From assembly GCA_020632665.1 (NCBI GenBank), contig JACKFC010000023.1:1-64000 (forward strand): a stretch of DNA of 64,000 nucleotides, written 5' to 3'. The stretch is from Deltaproteobacteria bacterium. Its GTDB lineage: Bacteria > Myxococcota_A > UBA9042. Below the pieces are notes generated by a model, which worked only from the letters and a program-made list of their open reading frames with translations, did not search any database and was not told where the DNA came from. Shown piece by piece: positions 9,097-18,900 of the stretch (positions are counted from its first letter, which is position 1; each line of letters starts with the position of its first letter). The position numbers and the translations under genes are program-made.

Positions 9097-10552
9097 GGAA
9101 CACCTCCTCCTTCGGCGAAGCAGGCACCGGGTTCAGACCGGCGGCCGCCGCGCCGGAAGCGGCGTGGTGGTGGGAACTGGCGTGCGCGTCCTTCTGCGCC
9201 CACGACGCCACCATCTTCACCTCGGCGATGGAGACGGTCGGCAGGAAGCGGACGAAGAGCAGGTACGCGGTGAAGAAGAAGCCGATGGTGCCGAGGTATT
9301 CGAGGATCTCGACCCAGGTGGGCGAGTACATCGACCACGACGACGGCAGGTAGTCGCGGTTCAGCGAGGTCACGATGATGACGAAGCGCTCGAACCACAT
9401 GCCGATGTTGACGAAGATGCTCATGACGAAGACCAGCGCCAAGTTCCGCCGGAACGGCTTGAACCAGAAGATCTGCGGGCTGATGACGTTGCAGGAGATC
9501 ATCGTCCAGTAGGCCCAGGCGTAGGGTCCCTTCATGCGCGAGCTGAAGAAGATGAAGCCCTCGTAGTTGCTGCCGGAATACCAACCGATGAGGAACTCGG
9601 TCGAATACGCCAGGCCGACCAACATGCCGGTCGCCAGGACGACCTTCGCCATATTGTCGATGTGCGAGAGCGTGATGATGTGCTCGAGCTTCTGCGTCTT
9701 GCGCGCGATGACCAAGAGCGTCAACACCATCGCGAAGCCCGAGAACAAGGCGCCAGCGACAAAGTAGGGCGGGAAGATCGTGGTGTGCCAGCCCGGGATG
9801 ACCGAGGTCGCGAAGTCCATCGAGACGATCGTGTGGACCGAGAGGACCAGCGGCGCGGCCAGCGCGGCGAGGATCGTGTAGACGATCTCGTAGTGGCTCC
9901 AGTCGCGGTTGCTGCCGGTCCAGCCGAAGCTGAGGATGCCGTAGATGGTCTTCTTCAGCTTCTTGTTGGTGCGGTCACGGAAGGTGGCGATGTCCGGGAT
10001 CAGGCCGAAGTACCAAAACACGCACGAAATCGAGAAGTAGGTCGAGATCGCGAAGAAGTCCCAGAGCAGCGGCGAGCGGAAGTTCACCCACAGCGGGCCA
10101 CGCATATTCGGCAGCGGCGCGAACCACCACGCTCCGAACCACAGACGACCCATATGGATCAGCGGGTAGAGCGCGGCGCAGATGACGGCGAGGATCGTCA
10201 TCGCCTCGGCCGAGCGGTTGATCGCGGTGCGCCACTTCTGCCGGAAGAGGAAGAGGATGGCGGAGATCGCGGTGCCGGCGTGACCGATACCGACCCACCA
10301 GACGAAGTTGGTGATGTCCCAACCCCAGCCGACGGTCTTGTTCAGTCCCCAGGTGCCGATGCCCTCGGCGATCTGGAAGCCGATGGTGGAGAAACCAGCG
10401 ATGAAGAGCGTCAGCGCCGGTACGAACGCTGCCCACCACAGACCGGAGGGCTTGTTCTCCATCGGCGCGACGATCGCGTCGGTGATCTCCCCGAGCCGCG
10501 GGTTGCCGCCGGTGACCAGCGGCTCACGCAGATGGGATGCGGTTGCCGACAT
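9089..10552 (-). CDS. actC: Alternative Complex III NrfD/PsrC-like quinol-binding subunit ActC
   Basis: The 487-residue integral membrane protein has about ten helices and belongs to the NrfD/PsrC superfamily. In ACIII, ActC sits under the Fe-S domain of ActB and forms the quinol site. The start MSATASHL at 10552 was chosen because it begins 2 nt after the actB stop; a longer upstream frame would overlap actB by 129 nt. The C-terminal tail is rich in His and Ala (ASSHHHAAS). Confidence 0.92.
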   Translation of the reverse strand: MSATASHLREPLVTGGNPRLGEITDAIVAPMENKPSGLWWAAFVPALTLFIAGFSTIGFQIAEGIGTWGLNKTVGWGWDITNFVWWVGIGHAGTAISAILFLFRQKWRTAINRSAEAMTILAVICAALYPLIHMGRLWFGAWWFAPLPNMRGPLWVNFRSPLLWDFFAISTYFSISCVFWYFGLIPDIATFRDRTNKKLKKTIYGILSFGWTGSNRDWSHYEIVYTILAALAAPLVLSVHTIVSMDFATSVIPGWHTTIFPPYFVAGALFSGFAMVLTLLVIARKTQKLEHIITLSHIDNMAKVVLATGMLVGLAYSTEFLIGWYSGSNYEGFIFFSSRMKGPYAWAYWTMISCNVISPQIFWFKPFRRNLALVFVMSIFVNIGMWFERFVIIVTSLNRDYLPSSWSMYSPTWVEILEYLGTIGFFFTAYLLFVRFLPTVSIAEVKMVASWAQKDAHASSHHHAASGAAAAGLNPVPASPKEEVFHG

Positions 10553-10553
10553 G

Positions 10554-13500
10554 CTAGTCCTCCTTCTTCGCGGCGGGGTAAGCCTCGCCGTGGTTCTCAC
10601 CGCCGTGCTCGGAGCCGCCATGCTCGTTGCCGCCGTGGCCAGCGTCGCCGTGGCCAGCACCGTGCGCCGGGGCTGCTGCACCGAGATCCTCGGCCGGCAT
10701 CATGTCGAACTCGTGCCGAACCTTGGTCAGGTAGCCGATGGCCGGACGGCTGTTGATCTCTTCCAGCATCTTGAAGCGACGCGGATCCATCATCGCCTGG
10801 CTGACGGCGCTGTCCTTGTCGTTGATGTTGCCGAAGGTGATCGCGTCGGTCGGGCAGGTCTGCTGGCAAGCCGTCTGCACATCGCCGTCGATGATGGTGT
10901 CACGCCCGTCGCGCAGGACCTCGCTCTTGGCGAGCTGGATGCGCTGCACGCACATCGAGCACTTCTCCATCACGCCGCGGCTGCGGATGGTGACGTCGGG
11001 GTTGAGCGCCAAGCTCAGCAGGTCGTAGTCGACCTTGCCCTCCATCTCGCCCTGCGGGTACTGGAACCAGTTGAACCGGCGAACCTTGTACGCGCAGTTG
11101 TTGGCGCAGTAGCGGGTGCCGATGCAGCGGTTGTAGGCCATCGAGTTCAGGCCTTCGCTGGTGTGCACCGTGGCGAGGACCGGGCAGACCGTCTCGCAGC
11201 CGGCGGTCTCGCAGTGCTGGCACATCACCGGCTGGAAGACGACCTGCGGGTTCTCCGCCAGTTGCATCCAGTCATCCTCGACCGGATCCCAATCGTAATC
11301 GCCCGGGCCGGGCGTGGCCGACGCCGGCTCGGCGTAGTAGCGGTCGATGCGCATCCAGTGCATGTCGCGCTTGCGCGAGACCTCGAGGCGGCCGACGACC
11401 GGGACGTTGTTCTCGACGTTGCACGCGATGACGCAGGCCGAGCAGCCGTTGCACGCGTTCAGGTCAATGACCATCTCCCACTTGTACTTGCCGTTGTACT
11501 CGTGCGGCTTCCACACCGAGAGCGGCTTCGCCTCGTCTTGGCCGTGGCCCTTGCCGGTGAGCTTCTCGTCGAGCACCGGGTTGTTGCTGCGCGGGTTCTT
11601 CTGCCACGCCTCGAGCGTCGTCTCGCGAACGATCTGACGGTGCTCGTAGCTGGGGTGGGTCTGCGAGAAGCCGAGCGCCCGGTTCTCACCGGTCTTGGCG
11701 ATGTCGACCTTGATCACGTCGCCCAGGGCGAGGAAGGGGTAGATGTCGGCGCCACCGGCGAGCTCCGCGACACGTCCGGCCTTCTTCCGACCGTAGCCGA
11801 CCGCGATCGCGACGGCCTTGTCGTGGATGCCGGGCTGCAGGACGACCGGAACCTCGACGCTGACCGCGCCGCTGCTCACCTTGACCAAGTCGCCGGTCGC
11901 GAGGCCGAGCTCTTGCGCGGTGCGCGGCGAGACGGCCGCCCAGTTGTCCCACGTGCACTTGGTCAGCGGGTCGGGCAGCTCTTGCAGGAAGGGGTTGTTC
12001 GCCGCACGGCCGGAGCCGAAGGCGACCGACTCGTAGGCGACCAACTCGAAAGCGCCAGCCGTCGCCTTGCTCTCCGCGGCGACCAGCGCCTTGGCGGCGT
12101 CGGCAGCGACGAAGCCGGCGGGAGCGGTGGCCGGGCCGCTCGGGGCCGCAGCCTCGGTCGCGGCGGCGGGCAGCGCGGCGGCAGCAGCGCCCTCGGCGGC
12201 GACAGCCTCAGCGGCGGCAGGAGCGGCAGCGGCAGCGGCAGCAGCCGGAGCAGCGGCAGCAGCGGCCGCCTCGGCACCGACGGTCGGCGGCGCGGCGGGC
12301 GGAGCCACCTCGGCCGGACCTCCGGCGGCGAGCGCGGGCGGCAGGACGCGGGCGAAGCCGTCGTGCACCGAGTGGTCCCAGAAGGCGACGAAGCTCGTCT
12401 TCTTCTCTTGCCGCGGGTGCACCGAGGCCTTCCAGGTCTCACGCACGAACGTGAGGCCATCCTGACCCTTGCCGGCGAGGGCGAGCATCGACTCGATCAG
12501 CGAGCGCGTGCCGAAGATCGGGCGCACCAGCGGCTGCTGCACACCGACCAGGCCGGGCATGACTTCGTAGTCGCCCCACGCCTCGAGGAAGTGCGAGAGC
12601 GGCGCCGCCAGCTTGGCGAGGCTCGCGGTCTCGTCGAGCCGGTCGGTGAAGGCGATGTTCACGCCGACGCCGGCGAGGGCCTTGGCCCAGCGGGCGGCGT
12701 CTTTGCCGATGTAGGCGGGGTTCACGCCGAAGGTGACGATGCCCTTGAGCTTGCCAGCCTCGAGGTCGGCGAGCAGGGCGTCCGAAGCAGCCTTGTCGCC
12801 GGCGAAGTTGCCGAGCGGGCGGTTGGCGTCGACGGTCTTGCCGTAGTTGCCGAGCGCCTCGTTGATCACGTTGACGGCGGCCTGGACGGCGACGTCGTTG
12901 CTGCCGCTGACCACGAGCGACTTGCCCTTGTTCTCGGCGAGCGCCTTGGTCCACTTCTCGACCTGGGCCGAGTAGGCCGTCTCGCTTCCGGGGACGCTGA
13001 CGCCCGTGCCGGTCGCCTTGACCACCGCGCCGGCGAGGGCCAGGGCGAGGCCGCGCAGTTCGGACGGCAAGATGCGGACGCGCTCGTCGCTGTTGGCGCC
13101 GGTCAGCGTCATCGTCGACTCGACCGAGACGTGGTAGGTGAGGGTCTTCTTCTCGTGGTTCAGACGACGCCCGGGCGCGGCCTGGCGGTTCCACCACACC
13201 GGCGCGATCCAGGTGCCGACCCAATCCGCGTCGAGCGAGAGGACGTAGTCGGCCTTGGCGAAATCGAGCAGCGGCACGGCGGGGACGCCGTGGGTCTGCT
13301 GATGCGCGGCGAGAATGGCGCTGTGGTCGGCTTCGTCGATGACGACGTGGCGGGCGCCAGGGTAGGCCGAGACCAGGGCCGCAGCGGCCGCGCGGGTCGC
13401 CGGACCGGAGAGCGAGGGCGTGAGGATGGCGAGACCCGAGCCGTCCGACTTGAACGCCTCGAGCGCGGCGAGGGCGGCCTTGTCGAAGGCGGCCTGATCG

Positions 13501-13991
13501 GCCTCGGCGCCAGCGACCACCGGCTTGCGCAGGCGATCGCCGTCGTAGAGGTCGATGACGGTGCCCTGGCCGCGGGCGCAGACACCGCCGCCCGAGTACG
13601 GGTGGTCGGGGTTGCCCTCGATCTTGATCGGGCGACCGTCGCGGGCCTTGACGAGCAGGCCGCAACCGGCCTGACAACCACCGCAGGTCGTCGAGTAGTA
13701 CGCCGGCGCGCCGGGCGTGATCTGCTCGGGCTTCTGCACGTACGGGATGACCTTCTCGACCGGCCGGCGGGCGCAGCCAGCGGTCACGCTCGCGGCGGCG
13801 AAGGTCGTACCGAGGACCTTCAGGAAGTCGCGGCGGGCGAGTTCGCTGCCGTCGCCGGCCTGCGGCGCAGGGCCGAATTCGACGTCGGCTGCGGCGAGCG
13901 CGCGCGGATCGCCCGAACGCTCCTCGACCGTCTGCCAGTATCGGCGGCCGGGGGTCGGCTTGCCGTTCTTGATGCTGTGGTTGCCGTCCAT
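10554..13991 (-). CDS. actB: Alternative Complex III Fe-S / molybdopterin-like subunit ActB
   Basis: The 1145-residue fusion has a molybdopterin-oxidoreductase-like part and a ferredoxin-like part. The twin-arginine signal has RRDFLKV at 53-59, then a possible lipobox TAGC (Cys73), so it is probably Tat-exported and lipidated. C103, C106, C110 and a later Cys form the first cluster motif of the family. The C-terminal third holds four Cys groups (CNGCSAC, CQHCETAGC, CIGTRYCANNC, CSMC) binding Fe-S clusters. By family knowledge ActB lacks molybdenum. A long Ala/Pro-rich stretch encoded at about 12060-12330 separates the catalytic-like domain from the MopB C-terminal domain. The C-terminus is Gly/His-rich. 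Confidence 0.93.
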   Translation of the reverse strand: MDGNHSIKNGKPTPGRRYWQTVEERSGDPRALAAADVEFGPAPQAGDGSELARRDFLKVLGTTFAAASVTAGCARRPVEKVIPYVQKPEQITPGAPAYYSTTCGGCQAGCGLLVKARDGRPIKIEGNPDHPYSGGGVCARGQGTVIDLYDGDRLRKPVVAGAEADQAAFDKAALAALEAFKSDGSGLAILTPSLSGPATRAAAAALVSAYPGARHVVIDEADHSAILAAHQQTHGVPAVPLLDFAKADYVLSLDADWVGTWIAPVWWNRQAAPGRRLNHEKKTLTYHVSVESTMTLTGANSDERVRILPSELRGLALALAGAVVKATGTGVSVPGSETAYSAQVEKWTKALAENKGKSLVVSGSNDVAVQAAVNVINEALGNYGKTVDANRPLGNFAGDKAASDALLADLEAGKLKGIVTFGVNPAYIGKDAARWAKALAGVGVNIAFTDRLDETASLAKLAAPLSHFLEAWGDYEVMPGLVGVQQPLVRPIFGTRSLIESMLALAGKGQDGLTFVRETWKASVHPRQEKKTSFVAFWDHSVHDGFARVLPPALAAGGPAEVAPPAAPPTVGAEAAAAAAAPAAAAAAAAPAAAEAVAAEGAAAAALPAAATEAAAPSGPATAPAGFVAADAAKALVAAESKATAGAFELVAYESVAFGSGRAANNPFLQELPDPLTKCTWDNWAAVSPRTAQELGLATGDLVKVSSGAVSVEVPVVLQPGIHDKAVAIAVGYGRKKAGRVAELAGGADIYPFLALGDVIKVDIAKTGENRALGFSQTHPSYEHRQIVRETTLEAWQKNPRSNNPVLDEKLTGKGHGQDEAKPLSVWKPHEYNGKYKWEMVIDLNACNGCSACVIACNVENNVPVVGRLEVSRKRDMHWMRIDRYYAEPASATPGPGDYDWDPVEDDWMQLAENPQVVFQPVMCQHCETAGCETVCPVLATVHTSEGLNSMAYNRCIGTRYCANNCAYKVRRFNWFQYPQGEMEGKVDYDLLSLALNPDVTIRSRGVMEKCSMCVQRIQLAKSEVLRDGRDTIIDGDVQTACQQTCPTDAITFGNINDKDSAVSQAMMDPRRFKMLEEINSRPAIGYLTKVRHEFDMMPAEDLGAAAPAHGAGHGDAGHGGNEHGGSEHGGENHGEAYPAAKKED

Positions 13992-14066
13992 GGGCTCCTC
14001 ACTTGCGACGAGAGCGCCCCTCCGTCTTGATCGTCGGGGCGCGAGCGGCGTTGGTTCCGGGCTGCC

Positions 14067-14621
14067 CTAGTGGTGGCAGCCGGAGCAGTCCAGCGATGCG
14101 TTGATGTTCTTGTGGGCCATGTGCTCGGGGGGATGGCGCGTGTAGTCACGGTGACAGTTCACGCACCAGCCCATGGCCAAGGTGTTCTGCTGTTTGACGA
14201 TCTCCATCTCCTGGATGGGACCGTGGCAGGTCTGGCAAGCCACGCCGCGGTTGACGTGACGGCTGTGGTCGAACGAGACGAAGTCGGGGAGCTTGTGGAT
14301 GCGGATCCACTCGATCGACTTCCCGCTCTCGTAGGCCTCTTGGATCTTCTTGATCTCGGGCGAGGTCGTTTTGACCATCTTGTGGCAGTTCATGCACACG
14401 TTCACCGGCGGGATACCGGCGTGCTTGCTCTTCTCGGCGCCGAAGTGACAGTACTTGCACTCGATGCCCAGGTCGCCAGCGTGCAACTTGTGGGAATACG
14501 CGATCGGCTGCACCGGTTGGTAGCCCTTGTGGTAGCTCGGGAGCTGCGGATCGACCTGATCGCAGCCCGAGAGGGCGACCATGGCGAGCGCGACGAGAGC
14601 CAAGGCGAGGGTTGACTTCAT
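14067..14621 (-). CDS. actA: Alternative Complex III pentaheme cytochrome c subunit ActA
   Basis: The 184-residue lipoprotein has a signal ending LSGC (Cys20) and five CxxCH motifs at 55-59, 76-80, 129-133, 153-157 and 179-183. The five hemes carry electrons from ActB toward ActE. The ATG at 14621 was preferred over one 36 nt upstream because it begins a clean signal peptide and has GGAAG before it. It is the first gene of the act operon, 75 nt before actB. The 241-bp gap upstream (14622-14862) should hold the operon promoter, but I see no convincing -35/-10 pair. Confidence 0.93.
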   Translation of the reverse strand: MKSTLALALVALAMVALSGCDQVDPQLPSYHKGYQPVQPIAYSHKLHAGDLGIECKYCHFGAEKSKHAGIPPVNVCMNCHKMVKTTSPEIKKIQEAYESGKSIEWIRIHKLPDFVSFDHSRHVNRGVACQTCHGPIQEMEIVKQQNTLAMGWCVNCHRDYTRHPPEHMAHKNINASLDCSGCHH

Positions 14622-14862
14622 GGGTCTTCCGTTCGCGGCGAGCCCTTTCGGGGCCACCCGGTGATGTCGACGCGCTTCCCAGCGACCACGCCGACTTATG
14701 AGACGGATCGAGGCCCGTTGGGGCCTTCGACGGGCGGGGTTATTTCAGAGAACGGGTGGCAAGTCCAGTAGCGGGGGCCCAAATTCCCACCCCGAGGATG
14801 CGCGACCGAAGGCCCTTCACAAGGCTTCGCTCACGCCGATCGAGCGAAATTGACGCAGCGCG

Positions 14863-15867
14863 CTACTCGGGATCTTCGCGGCCGCCGACTCCGGTGCGGT
14901 GGTAGCGCAAATCGCTGCTGCCCGTGCTGCCCATGCCAGCGTCGCCCGCGGTCTCCGAGTAGAGCAGGACGCGGCGGTGACCGCTGGCTCGGGCAACGTC
15001 CAGCGCGATCTCGGCGCGGGTGTAGAGCTCCCGGCCATCGGCAGAGTCGCCCGGGAAGACGGCGACGCCGGCGGTGAAGGTGATGCGACCGGCTCCGGGG
15101 CCGATCCGCTCCAACGTCTCTGGCCGGACCGTGAGGCTGCGCCAGATCTGATAGACCAGCTTGCGCGCCTCGAAGGCCGTGATGTGGTGCAGGATCAGGC
15201 CGAAGCGATCGTCGCCGAGGCGGGCCACCGTATCCGAGCGGCGCAGGACCCGACGCAGGTGGTCGGCGACGTCGCGCAGCAGGTCACGGACCACGTCGCG
15301 GCCAACCCGTTGCTCCAGAGCGCGGAAGCCGTCCAGATCGAGGACCGCGACCGCCATCGGCATCCCGGCGCGGGAGCTCAGCCGCACCGTCGGATCGAGG
15401 CGGGAGAAGAAGACCCCGCGCGTCACCAAGCTGGTCAACGGGTCGATCGCGGCGAGCGAGTGATGCACGTCGCGGCTGCGGGCGCGGCCGATCAGGCGCG
15501 CAGCGGCACGCGCCGGGTCGCTGCGCAGGCTGAAGACTTCGTCGAAACCGGCTGCGAGGCAGGCCTCGACGTCCTCGGGTGAAGAATCCGGCATGAGCAC
15601 CGCGACGGCAGGCATCCGCCGCGGCGCGCGCTCGCACATCCGTAGCCACGCCTCTGCGAGATCGAGGCCGTCCTCGAGCCGCCAGACCACGATCGCCGCG
15701 CCCTCGATGAATGCGTGGAACGCGATATCGCCGGCAGCCTCGGTGCGGGTCGTATAACCCCGTTCGGCCAAGGCAGCAGCGAGCCCGGCGATCCAGGGCT
15801 CACCAGAGGCAGGCAGGACCGCGAGCTGGGCGTGGGCCTCGGGCACTCGGATATCGGTCGGCAGCAT
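14863..15867 (-). CDS. Receiver-like / degenerate GGDEF domain protein
   Basis: The 334-residue protein has an N-terminal alpha/beta region (about 1-130) resembling a receiver or pseudo-receiver, then a GGDEF-family domain from DPLTSLVTR (142-150). The metal-binding DLDGF (177-181) is intact. The signature is GDDRF (218-222) instead of GGDEF: the second Gly and the catalytic Glu are lost. Active cyclase is therefore unlikely, and a binding or scaffold role is more probable. It lies upstream of actA in the same direction but 241 bp away, so co-transcription is unclear. The ATG start at 15867 is reasonable. Confidence 0.8.
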   Translation of the reverse strand: MLPTDIRVPEAHAQLAVLPASGEPWIAGLAAALAERGYTTRTEAAGDIAFHAFIEGAAIVVWRLEDGLDLAEAWLRMCERAPRRMPAVAVLMPDSSPEDVEACLAAGFDEVFSLRSDPARAAARLIGRARSRDVHHSLAAIDPLTSLVTRGVFFSRLDPTVRLSSRAGMPMAVAVLDLDGFRALEQRVGRDVVRDLLRDVADHLRRVLRRSDTVARLGDDRFGLILHHITAFEARKLVYQIWRSLTVRPETLERIGPGAGRITFTAGVAVFPGDSADGRELYTRAEIALDVARASGHRRVLLYSETAGDAGMGSTGSSDLRYHRTGVGGREDPE

Positions 15868-15924
15868 CTCGCACCTCGTCGACGCCGGCAGCGGCGCGCT
15901 CGCGGAAGGTAGCGGAAGGTAGGT

Positions 15925-18900
15925 CTACTTGCACTCGTTGGCAGCGCCCGGCGTCCCGGCGTCCTTGCTGACGCAGCACTTGGCGTAGGAGCACTTCGGG
16001 CCGGCCTCGTCGATCGGCACGCAGACGTTCGAGTTCAGACATCCGCTCTTGGTGCAATCCCATTGCAGCGAGTTGAAGCCGATACCCGGTCCGTAGATGC
16101 ACGCGCTGGTGGCCTTCTGCCAGCAATTCTTCTCGTCGTTGCTCTTCGCGTCGATGCAGGTCGGCAGCAGCAGCATCGAGGCGCCGCTATTCCACGGCCA
16201 GTCCTCGTCGTAGGTGATCTTGTCGACGACCTTGCCGTCCTTGTTCACCAACACGATTTGGTCGCTGACGTTGTCGAGGGTGAACGCACCGTTGGTCGGC
16301 GCCTCGGACCAGCCGTACCAGACGTCGAGGTCGTTGTTCTTGCTGCGGTCGGCGCTCTTGGCGATCACCTTGTAGGCACCCGGAGCGAGCAGGAAGGCGT
16401 CGAAGCCCGCGGTGATGGGCGTGGTCTCGCCGGCATTGCTGCTGCAGTACGGGCCGCTCGGGCCGCCCTGGTCGTCGCCCCACCCGATATTGGTCTCGTT
16501 GATGATGTGGCCGTTGCCGCTGCTGTCGGCGATCACACCGCCCTTGCCCTCGTCCATACGAAGCTCGACGAGGTTGCCGGCCCACGGCGCCTTCCACACC
16601 ACCTGCGGACCGAAGGTGCCGAGGTAGCGGTCGGTGTTGAAGACGTTGACGGCGCGGTAGCGCGCAGCCGCCTGACGGATCATCTGACCGCCCGTGGTGA
16701 CGCTGCCGCCGACGACGAAGGTCTGCAGCCAGCCGGTCGGCGGCGGCCACGCGGCGACCTTGGCGGTCGAGGCGAGGCGGCCGTCGTTAAAGGTCCGCGC
16801 CTCGCCGGATTGGCGAACGCTGAACGCGACGTGGTTCCACTTGCCGGCCTTGACCGTGCCGATCTCGACCTCGGTCTCGTTGACGTTGCCGACGACGAGC
16901 CAGAGCTTCTGGCTGTGGTAGCGGACCACGACGTGCCAATCGTCGGCGGCGCCGAGGCTGAGCAGGTCCATGCAGGCCACGGACTGACCGTTGCTGGAGC
17001 AGCCGCCGCTCGGTTGCGGGTTGGCCGGTAGCAGGAGCCAGGTCGAGAGCGCCATCTTCTTCATGCCGGTCGCCAGGTTGTTCTTGAACTGCACGGCCAC
17101 CGAGCCATTGCCGGTGAGCCGCATGCTCGAGCACGAGCCCTCGACCGAGCAGGCCGCGCCGCAGCCGTCACCGGCGGCGGTGTTGCCGTCGTCGCAGAGC
17201 TCGCTCGGCTCGACCCGACCGTTGCCGCAGAGCGGGAGAAGTTTGTGCTGCTCCTGCGCCGGTTTGGTCGGCAGCTTGCAGGTATCACCGTTGGCGCACT
17301 CCGCGCTGCTGAGGCAGCTCTGGCTGCTGTTGGCGTTGCAGGTGCCGGCCTTTTGCACCGGCTCGTCACGGATGGTCCAACCGCTGATGTCGATGGCCTT
17401 GCTGGTCGGGTTGTGCACCTCGAACCACTCGCCGATATCGCTGCCGACGTCAGCGTCCGGGTTGGCCATCACCTCGCTGATGATGACGGTGCCGTCCGGT
17501 TGCGGCTCGGGCTCCTTCTGGCAGAGAGCGTCGCAGCCATCGCCGGGGATCAGGTTGCCGTCGTCGCATTGCTCGCTGGTCTGGTTGACCTGGCCGTCGC
17601 CACACTTCGGCTTGACCACACACTCGCCCGAGATGCACCACAGCTCGGTGCCGCAGGCCGTCTTGTCCGGCTTGTTCGTCTTCTTGTCGGCTTCCTTGCA
17701 GGGGTTGATGCAGCTCGGGTTGGCCGCCGAGGGCGAGCCGAGGTCGCCGTCACCGTAGGCCTTCTTGCCCGGGCACCAGTTGATGCCGTCGTCGTTGAAT
17801 TTCGGGTCGTATTGGGTCGGGTCGAGCGCGACGCTCTTGCCGGCCTCGAGGTCGAAGCCCTGGTCCTGGCAGCCGGGCTGCGGCTTGACGGGATCACAGA
17901 GCAGGCCCTTCTGGTAGTAGCTGACGCCGTCGATCGTCTTGCCGTTCCACTCCAGGATGATGTCGTCGACCTGGTTGGCGAGCACGAAGCTGCTGTAGGC
18001 ATAGGCCGGGGTGAGGCCACCGTTCTTGGTCTTGTCGCCGTTGCGCGCCAGCAGCAGGTAGCCGCCGGGCGCGATCCAAAGCGGCGCGCCGTTGTTGATG
18101 ACGTGCTTGTCGATCGCCTTGTCGCGCAAGGTCCAACCGTTGATGTCGATCTTGTTCGAGGTGGTGTTGAAGAGCTCGACCCACTCGCCATCGGCGTCGC
18201 CGACCTTCTCCGGGTTCACCATCGCCTCGGTGACGATGACGTCGCCCGGGCTGTAGCTCTCGACCAAGCAGTTCTGGCTGCAACCGTCACCAGGCTGGGT
18301 GCCGCCGTCGTCGCACTCCTCGTAGGCGTCGACCGTGCCGTTGCCGCAGGTCAGCGAATCGCAGAAATCGCCGAAGCCGTCGCCGTCGGCGTCCTTCTGG
18401 TCGGCGTTGGGGAAGGCCGGGCAGTTGTCGCAGAGGTCGCCGACGTCGTCGCCGTCGCCGTCGACCTGCTGCGCGTTGCTCACCGCCGAGCAGTTGTCGC
18501 ACGCATCACCGACCCCGTCCTTGTCCGTATCGGCCTGACCTGCGTTGCTGACGTAGGGGCAGTTGTCCTTCTCGTTGTCGACGCCGTCGCCGTCCTTGTC
18601 GCCCCCCTTCGGGACGCAGGTCGGGTTCTTCGTGCCGGGCGTGCCGCTGTCGCCGACGTCGCCGCCCTGCCATTTGCTGTAGCCGTCGCACCAGACCACG
18701 CCCTTGTCGTTCTGCGAGGGGCCGTAGAAGTTCGGGTCGAGCTGCAGCGATTTGCCGGTCTTCGGCGTCGGGTTCTGCCCGCCGTAGACGACCTTGTCGA
18801 TGACGGTGCCGTTGTTGCTCAACTCGAGCGAATCGGCGCTGTCGTCGAGGGTGACGACGATCTTCCCGTCGGCGTCGGTCCAGGTCACGTTGACCGGTGC

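Noticed and set aside
10308..14030. Open frame of 1240 codons on the plus strand opposite actB
   Set aside because: It mirrors actB, which has full domain and cofactor motifs. The plus-strand product has only compositionally biased Arg/Ala/Val sequence.
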